DNA of 64,000 bases from positions 62,001-126,000 of the forward strand of contig NZ_LMMT01000007.1 of NCBI RefSeq assembly GCF_001422365.1, written 5' to 3'. The position numbers and the translations under genes were made by a program. Of this stretch, positions 20,708 through 29,949 are shown in pieces; within the stretch, counting starts at the first letter, position 1; every line of letters begins with the position of its first letter. Under the pieces are notes generated by a model. It did no database searches. It saw nothing but the letters and a program-made list of their open reading frames with translations, and was not told the DNA's origin. The stretch is from Pseudorhodoferax sp. Leaf265. Its GTDB lineage: Bacteria; Pseudomonadota; Gammaproteobacteria; Burkholderiales; Burkholderiaceae_C.

Positions 20708-21634
20708 TCAGCGCCCGGTGATCCCCACGTCCGGCAGCACCGGCCGGTTGGCCAGCGCCTTCTTCATGATGGTCTCCACGTGCAGCTTGTCGGCGGCCGG
20801 GAGTTCCAGCCGCGGCGGGCGGGTGCGGTAGGTGCCGCGGCCCAGGATGTGCTCGCACAGCTTGATGCATTGCACCAGGTCGGGCCGCGCATCCAGGTGC
20901 AGGATCGGCATCAGCCACTCGTACAGCGGCATCAGTTCGTCGAAGCGTCCGGCCTTGGCCAGGCGGAACAGGGTCTCGCCTTCCTTCGGGAAGGCGTTGG
21001 AGATGCCCGAGACCCAGCCGACGGCGCCCATGGCCACGCTCTCGACGACCACGTCGTCCAACCCCGCGAACAGCACGAAGCGGTCGCCGACCATGTTGCG
21101 CGTGTCGATGAAGCGGCGCGTGTCGCCCGAGCTGTCCTTGAAGCAGACGATGGTCTCGCAGTCCGCCAGCGTGGCCAGGATGTCCGGCGTCACGTCGTTC
21201 TTGTAGATCGGCGGGTTGTTGTAGACCATGACCGGCAGGTCGGTGGCCTTGGACACGGTACGGAAGTGCGCCGCCGTCTCGTGCGGCTTGGACGAGTAGA
21301 GCAGGGCGGGCATGACCATGATGCCGTCCACGCCGATGCGCGCGGCCTCCTTGGCCGTCTCGCAGGCGAAGGCCGTGGTGAACTCGGCGATGCCGCAGAT
21401 CACCGGCACGCGGCCCTTGGCCACGGCGCGGGCGGCCTCCATGATGGCGATCTTCTCCTTGGTCGAGAGCGAGCAGTTCTCGCCGACCGTGCCGCAGACG
21501 ATCAGGCCTGACACGCCGTCCTGGATCAACGCGTCCATGACCTTGGCGGTGGCGTCCACGTCGACCGACATGTCTTCGCGGAACTGGGTGGTGACGGCCG
21601 GGAACACGCCCTGCCAGCTGACTTTGGGGCTCAT
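20708..21634 (-). CDS. Dihydrodipicolinate synthase / N-acetylneuraminate lyase family aldolase
   Basis: A 308-residue (beta/alpha)8 Schiff-base enzyme. The Schiff-base lysine is K166 in CFKDSSGD, the conserved tyrosine is Y138 in VYNNPP, and the carboxylate-binding loop reads GTVGEN (48-53) in place of the usual GTTGE. Being encoded at the end of a TRAP transporter operon points to catabolism of an imported organic or sugar acid, or of an amino-acid derivative, rather than lysine synthesis. GGAGG precedes the ATG. Possible reactions for such relatives include dehydration, deamination or aldol cleavage of a keto acid; the sequence does not decide. Confidence 0.85.
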   Translation of the reverse strand: MSPKVSWQGVFPAVTTQFREDMSVDVDATAKVMDALIQDGVSGLIVCGTVGENCSLSTKEKIAIMEAARAVAKGRVPVICGIAEFTTAFACETAKEAARIGVDGIMVMPALLYSSKPHETAAHFRTVSKATDLPVMVYNNPPIYKNDVTPDILATLADCETIVCFKDSSGDTRRFIDTRNMVGDRFVLFAGLDDVVVESVAMGAVGWVSGISNAFPKEGETLFRLAKAGRFDELMPLYEWLMPILHLDARPDLVQCIKLCEHILGRGTYRTRPPRLELPAADKLHVETIMKKALANRPVLPDVGITGR

Positions 21635-21659
21635 GGTTTGCCTCCTGTGGGTTGAAAAA

Positions 21660-22646
21660 TCAGAGCGTGGCGCCGGTCTTGCGCAGCTCGGCGATCGCCG
21701 GTGCCTTGGGCAGCCAGATGGCGTCGAAGGCCTGGATGCTGGCCTCCACGTTGGCGGCCGGCTCGGTCTTCATGGCGATGCCGGTCTCCTTGAACTTGGC
21801 CAGCAGGCCGGGCTCGGTGCCTGCGATCTCGGCAATTTGCGCGTCCAGCGACTTGGCCACCTGCGCGCGGATAAGTTCCTTGTCCTTGTCCGGCAGCGAC
21901 GCCCAGACGCGGCCGGAGACCAGCGGCGCGAACGGCATGAACAGCGCGTTCATCTGCAGGATCACCTTGGACACCTTGTCGAAGCGCGCATTCCACGAGA
22001 ACTCGATGTCGGCCTCCAGCGCGTCGACCTGGCCGTTGGCCATGGCGTCGAACACCTGGGGTGTGGGGATCGGCGTGGGCGCGGCACCCATGGACTGGTA
22101 GAAGTCGCGGTAGACCGGCGTTGGGTTGATGCGCAGCTTCAGGCCCTTGAGGTCGGCCGAACTGTTCAGGTCCTTCGTGGAGAACACCGAGCGCATGCCC
22201 GTGATGCCCCAGCCCAGGCCGATGCAGCCGGTCTCGCGCGGCAGCACTTCCAGCAGCTTCATGGCGGCCGGCGTCTTGACCAGCTTGGCCACGCTGGCCG
22301 TGGAACGCACCAGGTAGGGTGCGTTGATGGCGGCGACCGTGGCCACGCGCGAGCCGAGTTCGGCGGCCTGGATCCAGCCCATGTCGAGCGCGCCGGACTG
22401 CAGCTGCTGCATCATGGCCGACTCGTTGCCGAGCTGGCCCGAGTGGAACACCGTGGCCGACAGGCGCCCGCCGGTCTCCTTCTTGAGCGTCTCGCCGAAG
22501 GCCACGGCGGCGCGGTTCCAGGAGTGGCCGGCCGGCGTGATGAGGCCGATGCGGAATTCCTTGGCTTGTGCACGCAGCACGGGGCTGAAAGCCAGCGAAG
22601 CGGCAGCGGCGCTGCCGGCGACGAACGAGCGACGGGAAACGGTCAT
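21660..22646 (-). CDS. TRAP transporter solute-binding protein, DctP type
   Basis: A 328-residue periplasmic binding protein for a tripartite ATP-independent transporter. The N-terminus MTVSRRSFVAGS is a twin-arginine signal, cleaved near VLRAQA. The mature sequence is typical DctP: ITPAGHSWNRAAVAFGE, GALDMGWIQ, and LKGLKLRINPTPVYRDF, where the conserved arginine binds the carboxylate of the ligand. The ATG at 22646 is preceded by GGAG. It lies between the large membrane subunit gene (23 bp) and the aldolase gene (25 bp). Confidence 0.92.
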   Translation of the reverse strand: MTVSRRSFVAGSAAAASLAFSPVLRAQAKEFRIGLITPAGHSWNRAAVAFGETLKKETGGRLSATVFHSGQLGNESAMMQQLQSGALDMGWIQAAELGSRVATVAAINAPYLVRSTASVAKLVKTPAAMKLLEVLPRETGCIGLGWGITGMRSVFSTKDLNSSADLKGLKLRINPTPVYRDFYQSMGAAPTPIPTPQVFDAMANGQVDALEADIEFSWNARFDKVSKVILQMNALFMPFAPLVSGRVWASLPDKDKELIRAQVAKSLDAQIAEIAGTEPGLLAKFKETGIAMKTEPAANVEASIQAFDAIWLPKAPAIAELRKTGATL

Positions 22647-22669
22647 GGCAAAGACTCCAGGTTGAAAAG

Positions 22670-23935
22670 CTACTTGATGAGGCCCAGCGACAGCCAGGGA
22701 AAGATCGACAACAGGACGAGCGCCACGCAGCAGATCAGGAAGAACGGCAGCGTCACGACGAACATCTTTCCGGGCTTGGCGCCCGTCACGGCCGCGGCGA
22801 CGAAGAAGCTCAGCCCCACGGGCGGCGACATCAGGCCCAGCACCAGGTTCACGACCACCACCACGCCGAAGTGGCGCGGGTCGATGCCGTAGACCTCGGT
22901 GGCGATGGGCAGCAGGATGGGCACGGTCATGATCAGGCCGGGAATGCCGTCGATCACGGTGCCGATGACCAGGAGGATCACGTTGCTCAGCAGCATGAAG
23001 GTGACCGGGTCCTTGGCCACGGTCTGCACCCAGGCGGCGGTGGCCTGCGGCACCTTGCCGAAGATCAGGATCCACGAGAACACGGCCGCCGCCGCCACCA
23101 GGAACAGCACGATGGCCGAATAGATGCCCGAGCGCACCAGCATCTCGGGGATCTGGCTGAAGCGGAACTCCTTGGTGACGTAGCGGCCCACCAGCGCGGA
23201 CGCCACCGCGCCCACGGCGGCCGCTTCGGTCGGATTGGCCAGGCCCGAAAGGATGGAGCCGACGATCACGATGGGAATCAGCAGCGTGGGGCTGCACACC
23301 GCCACCGATTTGGCGCGCTGGCGCAATGTGCGGCGCTCGCTGCGCGGGTACTCGTAGACCAGCCCCATGAGTGCGATCACGACGAAGAACAGCACCGTGA
23401 GCAGGATGCCGGGCAGGATGCCGGCGATCAGCATGTCGCCCACGGCCACCTGGGCCAGCACGCTGTAGACCACGAACATCACCGAGGGCGGGATGATGGG
23501 CCCCAGCATGCCGCCGTAGACCGTGAGGCCGGCGGCGAAGGTCTTGTCGTAGCCCTGCTTTTCCATCTGCGGCACCATGACCTGCGACATGATGGCCACC
23601 TGCGCCGTGGCCGAACCGATGATGGAGGAGACCAGCGCGTTGGCCAGGACGTTGACGTAGGCCAGGCCGCCCTTGACCGAACCGACGAAGGCCATCGACA
23701 GCTCGACCAACCGGCGCGTGATGCCGCCGCCGTTCATGATCTCGCCGATCAGGATGAACAGCGGGATGGCGATCAGCCCGTAGCTGTCGACCCCGCCGAA
23801 CATCTGCATCGGGAAGGACTGGAACAACAGCGGGTTGCCGCTGTCCCAGATGTAGAACATGCCAGCCAGGCACAGGCAGATGCCGATGGGCACGCCGATG
23901 AACAGGATGGCCAAGAAGAAGAGGGTGGTCAGCAT
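22670..23935 (-). CDS. TRAP transporter large permease subunit, DctM type
   Basis: A 421-residue integral membrane protein with about twelve hydrophobic helices. It matches the DctM family: GVPIGICLCLAGM near the start, IPLFILIGEIMNGGGI, SSIIGSATAQVA, GGMLGPIIPPSVMFV, and LSGLANPTEAAAVGAVAS in the second repeat. It carries the sodium-coupled transport pathway. The start at 23935 is two bases beyond the stop of the small-subunit gene, giving tight coupling. Confidence 0.93.
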   Translation of the reverse strand: MLTTLFFLAILFIGVPIGICLCLAGMFYIWDSGNPLLFQSFPMQMFGGVDSYGLIAIPLFILIGEIMNGGGITRRLVELSMAFVGSVKGGLAYVNVLANALVSSIIGSATAQVAIMSQVMVPQMEKQGYDKTFAAGLTVYGGMLGPIIPPSVMFVVYSVLAQVAVGDMLIAGILPGILLTVLFFVVIALMGLVYEYPRSERRTLRQRAKSVAVCSPTLLIPIVIVGSILSGLANPTEAAAVGAVASALVGRYVTKEFRFSQIPEMLVRSGIYSAIVLFLVAAAAVFSWILIFGKVPQATAAWVQTVAKDPVTFMLLSNVILLVIGTVIDGIPGLIMTVPILLPIATEVYGIDPRHFGVVVVVNLVLGLMSPPVGLSFFVAAAVTGAKPGKMFVVTLPFFLICCVALVLLSIFPWLSLGLIK

Positions 23936-23937
23936 GC

Positions 23938-24558
23938 TCAGTTCACCACGGCTTCGGCATCGGACGAGGGGAAGCCGGCATGGCGGCGCTTGGGCTGCCA
24001 GCCCAGGTCTTCGACCAGGTTGGCGGCGGCGTGCAGGCTCAGCGTCAACGCGACCAGCGGCAGGATGGTCTGCAGCAGCCAGGTCGGCCAGTTCAGCGTC
24101 TGCGTGCGTTCGGTGTAGAGGAAGTTGAAGGACGTGCCAGCGAACTCCTTGGCGTCGAAGCCCGCGCGTGCGATGCCCACCGGGTCCATCCAGATCCAGC
24201 ACATCACCAGCATGGCCAGGCCGAACACCAGCACGCCGGCGCCGGCCAGCAGCTTGAAGGCCTGGGCCAGGCGCGCGCCCAGCTTCTCGGTCAGCAAGGT
24301 CACGGCGAAATCCATGCGCAGGCGCGTCATCGCCGAGCCGCCGACGAAGGTGAGCCACACCACCGAATAGACCGCCGCCTCGTCGATCCAGTAGATCGGC
24401 ATGCCGGTGTAGCGCGTGACCACATTGACGAGGATCAGCACCATCAACAGCGCCATGAGCCACAGGATCAGTTGGCGTTCCACGCGCAGCACGAAGCCGG
24501 ATGCGTCGAGCACCAAACTGGAGAGAGGGCTGCGCCGTGGTGGGGCGGTGTGCTGCAT
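23938..24558 (-). CDS. TRAP transporter small permease subunit, DctQ type
   Basis: A 206-residue membrane protein with four predicted helices (LILWLMALLMVLILVNVVTRY, YSVVWLTFVGGSAM, LLAGAGVLVFGLAMLVMCWIW, TWLLQTILPLVALTLSL). The RY-x-PIYWIDEAAVY region is a DctQ hallmark. It pairs with the DctM protein. The ATG at 24558 is chosen over an upstream in-frame ATG because AAGGA lies just before it and the longer form would start inside the promoter region. It heads the operon dctQ-dctM-dctP-aldolase. Confidence 0.88.
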   Translation of the reverse strand: MQHTAPPRRSPLSSLVLDASGFVLRVERQLILWLMALLMVLILVNVVTRYTGMPIYWIDEAAVYSVVWLTFVGGSAMTRLRMDFAVTLLTEKLGARLAQAFKLLAGAGVLVFGLAMLVMCWIWMDPVGIARAGFDAKEFAGTSFNFLYTERTQTLNWPTWLLQTILPLVALTLSLHAAANLVEDLGWQPKRRHAGFPSSDAEAVVN

Positions 24559-24576
24559 TTTGGGTATTCCTTTGGA

Positions 24577-24617
24577 ATATTTGAAATATATTAGACGTAT
24601 GCTAGAGTCCATTGCAA
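24577..24617. promoter_or_regulatory. Overlapping divergent promoters with a palindrome between dctQ and the GntR gene
   Basis: For the GntR gene, TTGAAA (24581-24586) and TAGAGT (24603-24608) are 16 bp apart, with TGC before the -10. For dctQ, on the other strand, TTGCAA (24617-24612) and TAATAT (24593-24588) are 18 bp apart. The perfect palindrome ATATTT-G-AAATAT (24577-24589) overlaps the -35 of one and the -10 of the other, ideal for a regulator that represses both. Binding by the GntR protein is inferred. Confidence 0.45.
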
Positions 24618-24663
24618 GCTTGATGCCACGGTTTCTCGTCCGTGCTTACCCTGAGGATTCGCC

Positions 24664-25323
24664 GTGAACTTGAAGAAGGCCGCTGCGCCGAAGCGGCGTG
24701 ACGCCGACCTGGCCTTCGAAGCCATCGAGGCCATGATTTCCACCATGGGCCTGCCGCCCGGCAGCCCGATCGTGGAGGCCGAGATTTCAGAGCGGGTGGG
24801 CATCGGCCGCACGCCGGTGCGCGAGGCGCTGATGCGGCTCATGTCGATCGGACTGATCGTGCAGCAGCCGCGGCGCGGGCTGCTGGTCTCGCCGATCGAC
24901 CTGGCGAACCATCTGGACACGATCCTCACGCGGCGGGTGCTGGAGCGCGTCATCGCCTCGTGTTCGGCGCGCCGCGCCAACGCGGCCGAGCGCCAGCAGA
25001 TCGCCGACTGCGCCCAGCGCATGGTGGCCGCTGCCGCGCGCGACGACCTCAAGGCCTACATGCGCGCTGACCATGACCTGGACGTCGCCAACCACGCGGC
25101 CAGCCGCAACGCTTCGGCCGTGACGGCCGTGGTGCCGCTGGTCACGCAGTGCCGGAGGTTCTGGTACGCCTACCAGCATGCTGGGGAGATCACCGAGGGC
25201 GCGCGCTGCCACGCCTTGCTGGCCCGCGGCATCGCCGACGGCAACGAGGCCGCGGCCGTGCAGGGCGCCGATGCGCTGATGGACTACCTGGAGGCGTTCA
25301 CGCGGCGCGTGATCGACAACTGA
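24664..25323 (+). CDS. GntR-family regulator with FCD domain
   Basis: A 219-residue regulator of the FadR subfamily. Residues 15-80 are the winged helix-turn-helix (PIVEAEISERVGIGRTPVREALMRL is characteristic). The all-helical FCD ligand domain follows, with D/H residues DHDLDVANH and HALLARGIADGN that usually bind a metal and an acidic ligand. The GTG start at 24664 has TGAGGA seven bases upstream. It diverges from the TRAP operon and most likely represses it until the substrate arrives. It ends one base before the converging SUMF-like gene. Confidence 0.88.
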   Translation: MNLKKAAAPKRRDADLAFEAIEAMISTMGLPPGSPIVEAEISERVGIGRTPVREALMRLMSIGLIVQQPRRGLLVSPIDLANHLDTILTRRVLERVIASCSARRANAAERQQIADCAQRMVAAAARDDLKAYMRADHDLDVANHAASRNASAVTAVVPLVTQCRRFWYAYQHAGEITEGARCHALLARGIADGNEAAAVQGADALMDYLEAFTRRVIDN

Positions 25324-26331
25324 TCACGGCGCCTCGCGCACCAACCGGATGCCGACCAGCGTGTAGCGCGTCTGGGGCGTGTTCCAGTTGCGAAAGCCGC
25401 AGCGCGCATAGAGCGGCCAGGTGTGCCAGGAGCCGCCGCGGCGCACCTTGACCTCGCCCTCGGCGGGGCCCGGCGGGTCCTCGGCAGGGGAATGGGCGTA
25501 GTAGTCGTCGGCATGCCAGTCGGCGGTCCATTCCCAGACGTTGCCCAGCATGTCGTGCAGGCCGAAGGCATTGGGCGCGTGGCTGCCCACGGGCGCCGTG
25601 AACGCATGGCCGTCGTGGAACGGGAAGGCCTGGTCCGCCCACTTCGGCCAGTGCACGGCCGCCTCGCGGTCGAACACGTTGGCCTGGCCCTGCAGCGCGG
25701 CGGGCGGCGGCTCCGCCCCTTGCTGGCCGGCGCGGCAGGCATATTCCCACTCGGCTTCGGTCGGCAGCCGGTAACGGCGCCCTTCGGTGCGTGACAGCCA
25801 GCGCGCGAGCGCCTGGGCGTCGTTCCAGGTCACGTTGACGACGGGATGGTCCTCGCCCTGCGCGAAGCCCGGGTTGCGCCAGGAGTAGCGTGGATCGCGG
25901 CCCTCGAAGGCGTCGCCGCGCGCCGTGGTGGCGGGGTCGTAGGCCGGATTCCAGCCATAGCCTCCGGTGCCGTCGGCGATCGATTCCGGCACATGGCCCG
26001 AGCGTTCCAGGAAGGCCCGGAACTGGCCCACGGTGACCTCGTGCTGCCCCAGGTAGAACGGCCGCGTGATGCGCACGGCATGGGCCGGCCGCTCGTCGTC
26101 CAGCCCCTGCAGGCGACGCGGTTCGGCGCGCGGGTAGAGGGCCTGCAGTTCTTCGGCAGAGGCGGCGGTTCCCATGCGAAAGCTGCCCGCCGGGATGCGC
26201 ACGAAGACCATGCCCAGCGTGTTGGTCCAGCGAGCACCGCCCCCGTCAGGCGGGGTGTTGCGGACGGCGCAGCCCGGCGCAAGCAGGGCCAGTGCGGCGA
26301 TGCAGACGGTCCAGGTGGCGGCGCGCTGCAT
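25324..26331 (-). CDS. Formylglycine-generating-enzyme-like (SUMF1 domain) exported protein
   Basis: A 335-residue protein with a hydrophobic leader (residues 1-21, ending LLAPGC, a possible but non-canonical lipobox) and a full SUMF1/FGE-sulfatase domain: GMVFVRIPAGSFRMGT, FYLGQHEVTVGQFRAFL, NVTWNDAQALARWLS, RLPTEAEWEYACRAG, GLHDMLGNVWEWTADW and VRRGGSWHTWP. In true formylglycine-generating enzymes the stretch after RGGS holds a Cys-x4-Cys copper site; here only one cysteine follows (YARCGFR), so that activity is unlikely. It starts 14 bp after glnD on the same strand. Function unknown, probably envelope-located. Confidence 0.8.
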   Translation of the reverse strand: MQRAATWTVCIAALALLAPGCAVRNTPPDGGGARWTNTLGMVFVRIPAGSFRMGTAASAEELQALYPRAEPRRLQGLDDERPAHAVRITRPFYLGQHEVTVGQFRAFLERSGHVPESIADGTGGYGWNPAYDPATTARGDAFEGRDPRYSWRNPGFAQGEDHPVVNVTWNDAQALARWLSRTEGRRYRLPTEAEWEYACRAGQQGAEPPPAALQGQANVFDREAAVHWPKWADQAFPFHDGHAFTAPVGSHAPNAFGLHDMLGNVWEWTADWHADDYYAHSPAEDPPGPAEGEVKVRRGGSWHTWPLYARCGFRNWNTPQTRYTLVGIRLVREAP

Positions 26332-26345
26332 CTGGACCGTGCGCG

Positions 26346-28982
26346 TCAGGCGAGTGCCTCGAGCAGTTCCGTCTCCACCACGATCTGCAGCCGGTTCTGC
26401 TGCAGCGCCGGACCCTGGATCAGGAAGGTGTCTTCCACACGTTCGCCCAGCGTCGTGACCTTGGCCAGCTGCACGCTGATGTCGTTGGCCGCGAGCACGC
26501 GGGCCACGAGGTAGAGCAGGCCGGGCCGGTCGCTGGCTGAGATCGACAGCAGCCAGCGCTGGGCCTTCTCGTCGGGCTGCAGGTCCACGCGTGGCGCGAT
26601 GGGGAAGCTCTTGACGCGGCGCGACACGCGGCCGCGGCCCGGGGCAGGCAGGGGGCCGCCGGTGGCCAGGGCCTGGCCAAGGTCGGCCTCCACCATGTGC
26701 ATGAGCTCCTGGTAGTGCTCGGGCAGCATGGAGGTGACGACCTGGAAGGTGTCCAGCGCATAGCCGTTCTTGGCCGTGTGCACCTTGGCGTCGACGATGG
26801 AGAAGCCGGCCTGGTCGAAGTAGCCGCAGATGCGCGCGAACAGATCGGCGCGGTCGGCCGTGTAGACCATGACCTGCAGGCCTTCGCCGACCGGCGAGCG
26901 GCGTGCGCGCACCAGGGCCGGCTGGTCCGGGGACAGGCCCTCGGGGCCCAGGTGGCGCGCGATCTGGCGTGCGTGCCAGGCGATGTCGCCGGCCTCGTGG
27001 CGCATGAAGTAGCTCACGTCCAGCGTGGCCCAGAGCTGCTTGTGCGATTCGAAGGGCTCGGCATGCAGCGCCAGCTGTGTGAGCGCCTCGCGCTTGCGGG
27101 CCTCGATGTCGGCATCCGGGTCCGGCGCGCGACCGCCCAGCACGCGCAGCGTGTACCGGTACAGATCTTCCAGCAGCTTGCCTTTCCAGGCATTCCAGAC
27201 CTTGGGCGAAGTGCCGCGGATGTCGGCCACGGTCAACAGGTACAGGGCCGTGAGGTAGCGCTCGTTGCCCACGCGCTTGGCGAAGCCAGCGATGACATCG
27301 GGGTCGGAGAGGTCGGCCTTCTGGGCCACGCGCGACAGCGTGAGGTGCTCTTCCACCAGGAACTCGATCAGCTTGCTGTCCTGCCGGCTGATGCCGTGTT
27401 GCAGGCAAAAGCGACGCACGTCGCGCGCGCCGAGCTCGGAGTGGTCGCCGCCACGGCCCTTGGCGATGTCGTGGAACAGCGCTGCGATGTACAGGATCCA
27501 GGGCTTGTCCCAGCCGGCGGCCAGCTGCGAGCAGAACGGGTACTCGTGCGCATGCTCGGCCATGAAGAAGCGGCGCATGTTGCGCAACACCATCAGGATG
27601 TGCTGGTCCACGGTGTAGACGTGGAACAGGTCGTGCTGCATCTGCCCGACGATCTTGCGGAACACCCACAGGTAGCGGCCCAGCACCGAGGTCTGGTTCA
27701 TGAGCCGGATGGCGTGCGTGATGCCGGCCGGCTGCATCAGGATGCGGCGGAAGGTCTCGCGGTTGACCGGGTCGTTGCGGAAGCGCGCCGTCATCAGCGA
27801 ACGCGCGTTGTACAGCGCGCGCAGCGTGCGTGCCGACAGGCCGCGGATGCCGACCGTGCTCTCGTAGAGCAGGAAGGTCTCAAGGATGGCGTGCGGGTGG
27901 CGGTGATAGAGATCGTCGCTGGCCACCTCGATCATGCCGGCCTTCTCGAAGAAGCGCTCGTTGATCGGCCGCAGCGCGTGCGTGGTCGGGTTCAGCCGCT
28001 CTTCGATGTTGAGCAGCAGGATCTGGTTGAGCTGCGTGACCGCCTTGGCGGCCCAGTAGTAGTGGCGCATCAACTGCTCGCTGGCGCGCACCGGCGCTTC
28101 CTGCGAGAGGTCGTTGCGGTAGCCGAAGGATTCGGCCACGGCCGTCTGCAGATCAAACACCAGGCGGTCTTCGCGCCGGCCGGCGACCAGATGCAGCCTG
28201 GCGCGGATCAGGCTCAGCAAGGCTTCGTTGCGCTTGATCTGCCGCGCCTCGTGTGGCGTGGCCAGGCCGGTGCGGACCAGCTCGTCCCAGCTGCTGCCCA
28301 GGCCGGCGGCCTTGGTGATCCACAGGATCAGTTGCAGGTCGCGCAGGCCGCCCGGCGATTCCTTGCAGTTGGGCTCCAGCGCGTAGGGCGTGTTGTCGAA
28401 CTTGTTGTGGCGCTGGCGCATCTCCAGCGTCTTGGCCACGAGGAAGGCCTGCGGGTCGACGGCCTTGCGGAACTGGTTGCTGAACAGCGTGAACAGGCCG
28501 CTGTGGCCGGCGATGAGCCGCGCCTCCAGCAGCGAGGTCTGCACCGTGACATCCTTGTCGGCCTCGGCCAGGCATTCGCGGATGTTGCGCACCGACGAGC
28601 CGATCTCCAGGCCTGCGTCCCAGCAACTGCCGATGAAGCCTTCGATGCAGGCCTTCAGACCCGCATCGTGCTCCGGCGAGAGGTCTTCGGGCAGCATGAG
28701 CAGCACATCGACATCGGAATGCGGGAACAGCTCGCCCCGGCCGAAACCGCCCACGGCCAGCAGGGCGCAGGAAGTCGGCATGCCGGCGCGCTGCCAGAGC
28801 TGGCACAGCGTCTCGTCGGCCAGCCGCCCCAGCTGCTGCAGCACGCCGTGCAGGTTGCGCGTGCTGGCGCCGCAGTCGCGCAGCGTCTGCAGCAGCGCGC
28901 TCTTGCGCTGCTGGTAGTGGGCGCGCAGCGTCGGCAGATCGGCCGCCGGCGCGGCGCTGCAAGGGGCGGGCAGGCTGCTCAA
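26346..28982 (-). CDS. glnD: [Protein-PII] uridylyltransferase / uridylyl-removing enzyme
   Basis: An 878-residue bifunctional nitrogen sensor that adds UMP to PII when glutamine is low and removes it when glutamine is high. The nucleotidyltransferase core is [15 protein letters not shown] (78-92). A central HD domain ([15 protein letters not shown]) performs deuridylylation. Two C-terminal ACT domains ([28 protein letters not shown]) sense glutamine. The start is taken as the TTG at 28982, which overlaps the map stop by four bases; no ATG lies in frame before the core. Its substrate GlnB is encoded 16 kb away, at 44647. Confidence 0.93.
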   Translation of the reverse strand: MSSLPAPCSAAPAADLPTLRAHYQQRKSALLQTLRDCGASTRNLHGVLQQLGRLADETLCQLWQRAGMPTSCALLAVGGFGRGELFPHSDVDVLLMLPEDLSPEHDAGLKACIEGFIGSCWDAGLEIGSSVRNIRECLAEADKDVTVQTSLLEARLIAGHSGLFTLFSNQFRKAVDPQAFLVAKTLEMRQRHNKFDNTPYALEPNCKESPGGLRDLQLILWITKAAGLGSSWDELVRTGLATPHEARQIKRNEALLSLIRARLHLVAGRREDRLVFDLQTAVAESFGYRNDLSQEAPVRASEQLMRHYYWAAKAVTQLNQILLLNIEERLNPTTHALRPINERFFEKAGMIEVASDDLYHRHPHAILETFLLYESTVGIRGLSARTLRALYNARSLMTARFRNDPVNRETFRRILMQPAGITHAIRLMNQTSVLGRYLWVFRKIVGQMQHDLFHVYTVDQHILMVLRNMRRFFMAEHAHEYPFCSQLAAGWDKPWILYIAALFHDIAKGRGGDHSELGARDVRRFCLQHGISRQDSKLIEFLVEEHLTLSRVAQKADLSDPDVIAGFAKRVGNERYLTALYLLTVADIRGTSPKVWNAWKGKLLEDLYRYTLRVLGGRAPDPDADIEARKREALTQLALHAEPFESHKQLWATLDVSYFMRHEAGDIAWHARQIARHLGPEGLSPDQPALVRARRSPVGEGLQVMVYTADRADLFARICGYFDQAGFSIVDAKVHTAKNGYALDTFQVVTSMLPEHYQELMHMVEADLGQALATGGPLPAPGRGRVSRRVKSFPIAPRVDLQPDEKAQRWLLSISASDRPGLLYLVARVLAANDISVQLAKVTTLGERVEDTFLIQGPALQQNRLQIVVETELLEALA

Positions 28983-29812
28983 GCGGCGGCGGTGCTGGGT
29001 TGGGGTTGCACGAAGGCCGGCGGCGCCAGGCTGCCGGCCGACAGGGTCAGCACCTCGTAGCCGGTTTCGGTGACCAGCACGGTGTGCTCCCACTGGGCGG
29101 ACAACGAATGGTCCTTGGTCACGATGGTCCAGCCGTCCTTCTCGGGGCCGTCCTTGATCTCGCGCCGGCCGGCGTTGATCATGGGCTCGATCGTGAAGGT
29201 CATGCCGGGCTCCAGCACCTCCATGGTGCCGGGGCGGCCGTAGTGCAGCACCTGCGGCTCCTCGTGGAAGCGCTGGCCGATGCCGTGGCCGCAGAACTCG
29301 CGCACCACCGAGTAGCCCTGGCCCTCGGCGAATTTCTGGATCGCGTGACCGATGTCGCCCAGGCGGGCACCGGGCTTGACCTTGACGATGCCGTGCCACA
29401 TCGCGTCGTAGGTCACCTGCACCAGGCGGCGCGCGGCGATGGAGCCTTCGCCGATGATGTACATGCGGCTGTTGTCGCCGAACCAGCCGTCCTTGGTGAT
29501 CACGGTGACATCGATGTTCATGATGTCGCCCTTCTTGAGCGGCTTCTCGTTCGGGATGCCGTGGCAGACCACGTGGTTCAGCGAGGTGCACAGCGCGGCC
29601 GGATAGGGCGGGTAGCCGGGCGGCTGGTAGCCCACCGTGGCCGAGCGCGTGCCCTGCACGTTGACCATGTACTCGTGGGCGAGTCGGTCGATTTCCTTGG
29701 TCGTGACGCCGGCCGCGACATGCGGCGTCAGGTAGTCGAGGACTTCGGACGCCAGCCGGCAGGCTTCGCGCATGCCTGCGATCCCGGCGGCGTCTTTGAT
29801 GGTGATGCTCAT
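28979..29812 (-). CDS. map: Methionine aminopeptidase, type I
   Basis: A 277-residue metallopeptidase that removes the initiator methionine. The family signature is visible: [26 protein letters not shown] (written here as two parts, [10 protein letters not shown] and [10 protein letters not shown]) carries the first aspartate ligand; [25 protein letters not shown] with the ligand histidine, and [10 protein letters not shown] with the ligand glutamate follow. The C-terminal extension of about ten Ala/Pro-rich residues is unremarkable. It is 137 bp from the divergent purL and translationally coupled to glnD by a TTGA overlap. Confidence 0.95.
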   Translation of the reverse strand: MSITIKDAAGIAGMREACRLASEVLDYLTPHVAAGVTTKEIDRLAHEYMVNVQGTRSATVGYQPPGYPPYPAALCTSLNHVVCHGIPNEKPLKKGDIMNIDVTVITKDGWFGDNSRMYIIGEGSIAARRLVQVTYDAMWHGIVKVKPGARLGDIGHAIQKFAEGQGYSVVREFCGHGIGQRFHEEPQVLHYGRPGTMEVLEPGMTFTIEPMINAGRREIKDGPEKDGWTIVTKDHSLSAQWEHTVLVTETGYEVLTLSAGSLAPPAFVQPQPSTAAA

Positions 29813-29949
29813 GGGGCCGAATTATCCCACTCGGGTTTTCCATTGTCCGGCGCCGCTAAAATTGCGGGCTTTCCCTGAAGCGGGGACCGCCAAGCCCAGT
29901 CAGCGCTTGCCCGGCCACCGCCCGCCCACCACCCACAGGCCGCCACAAC

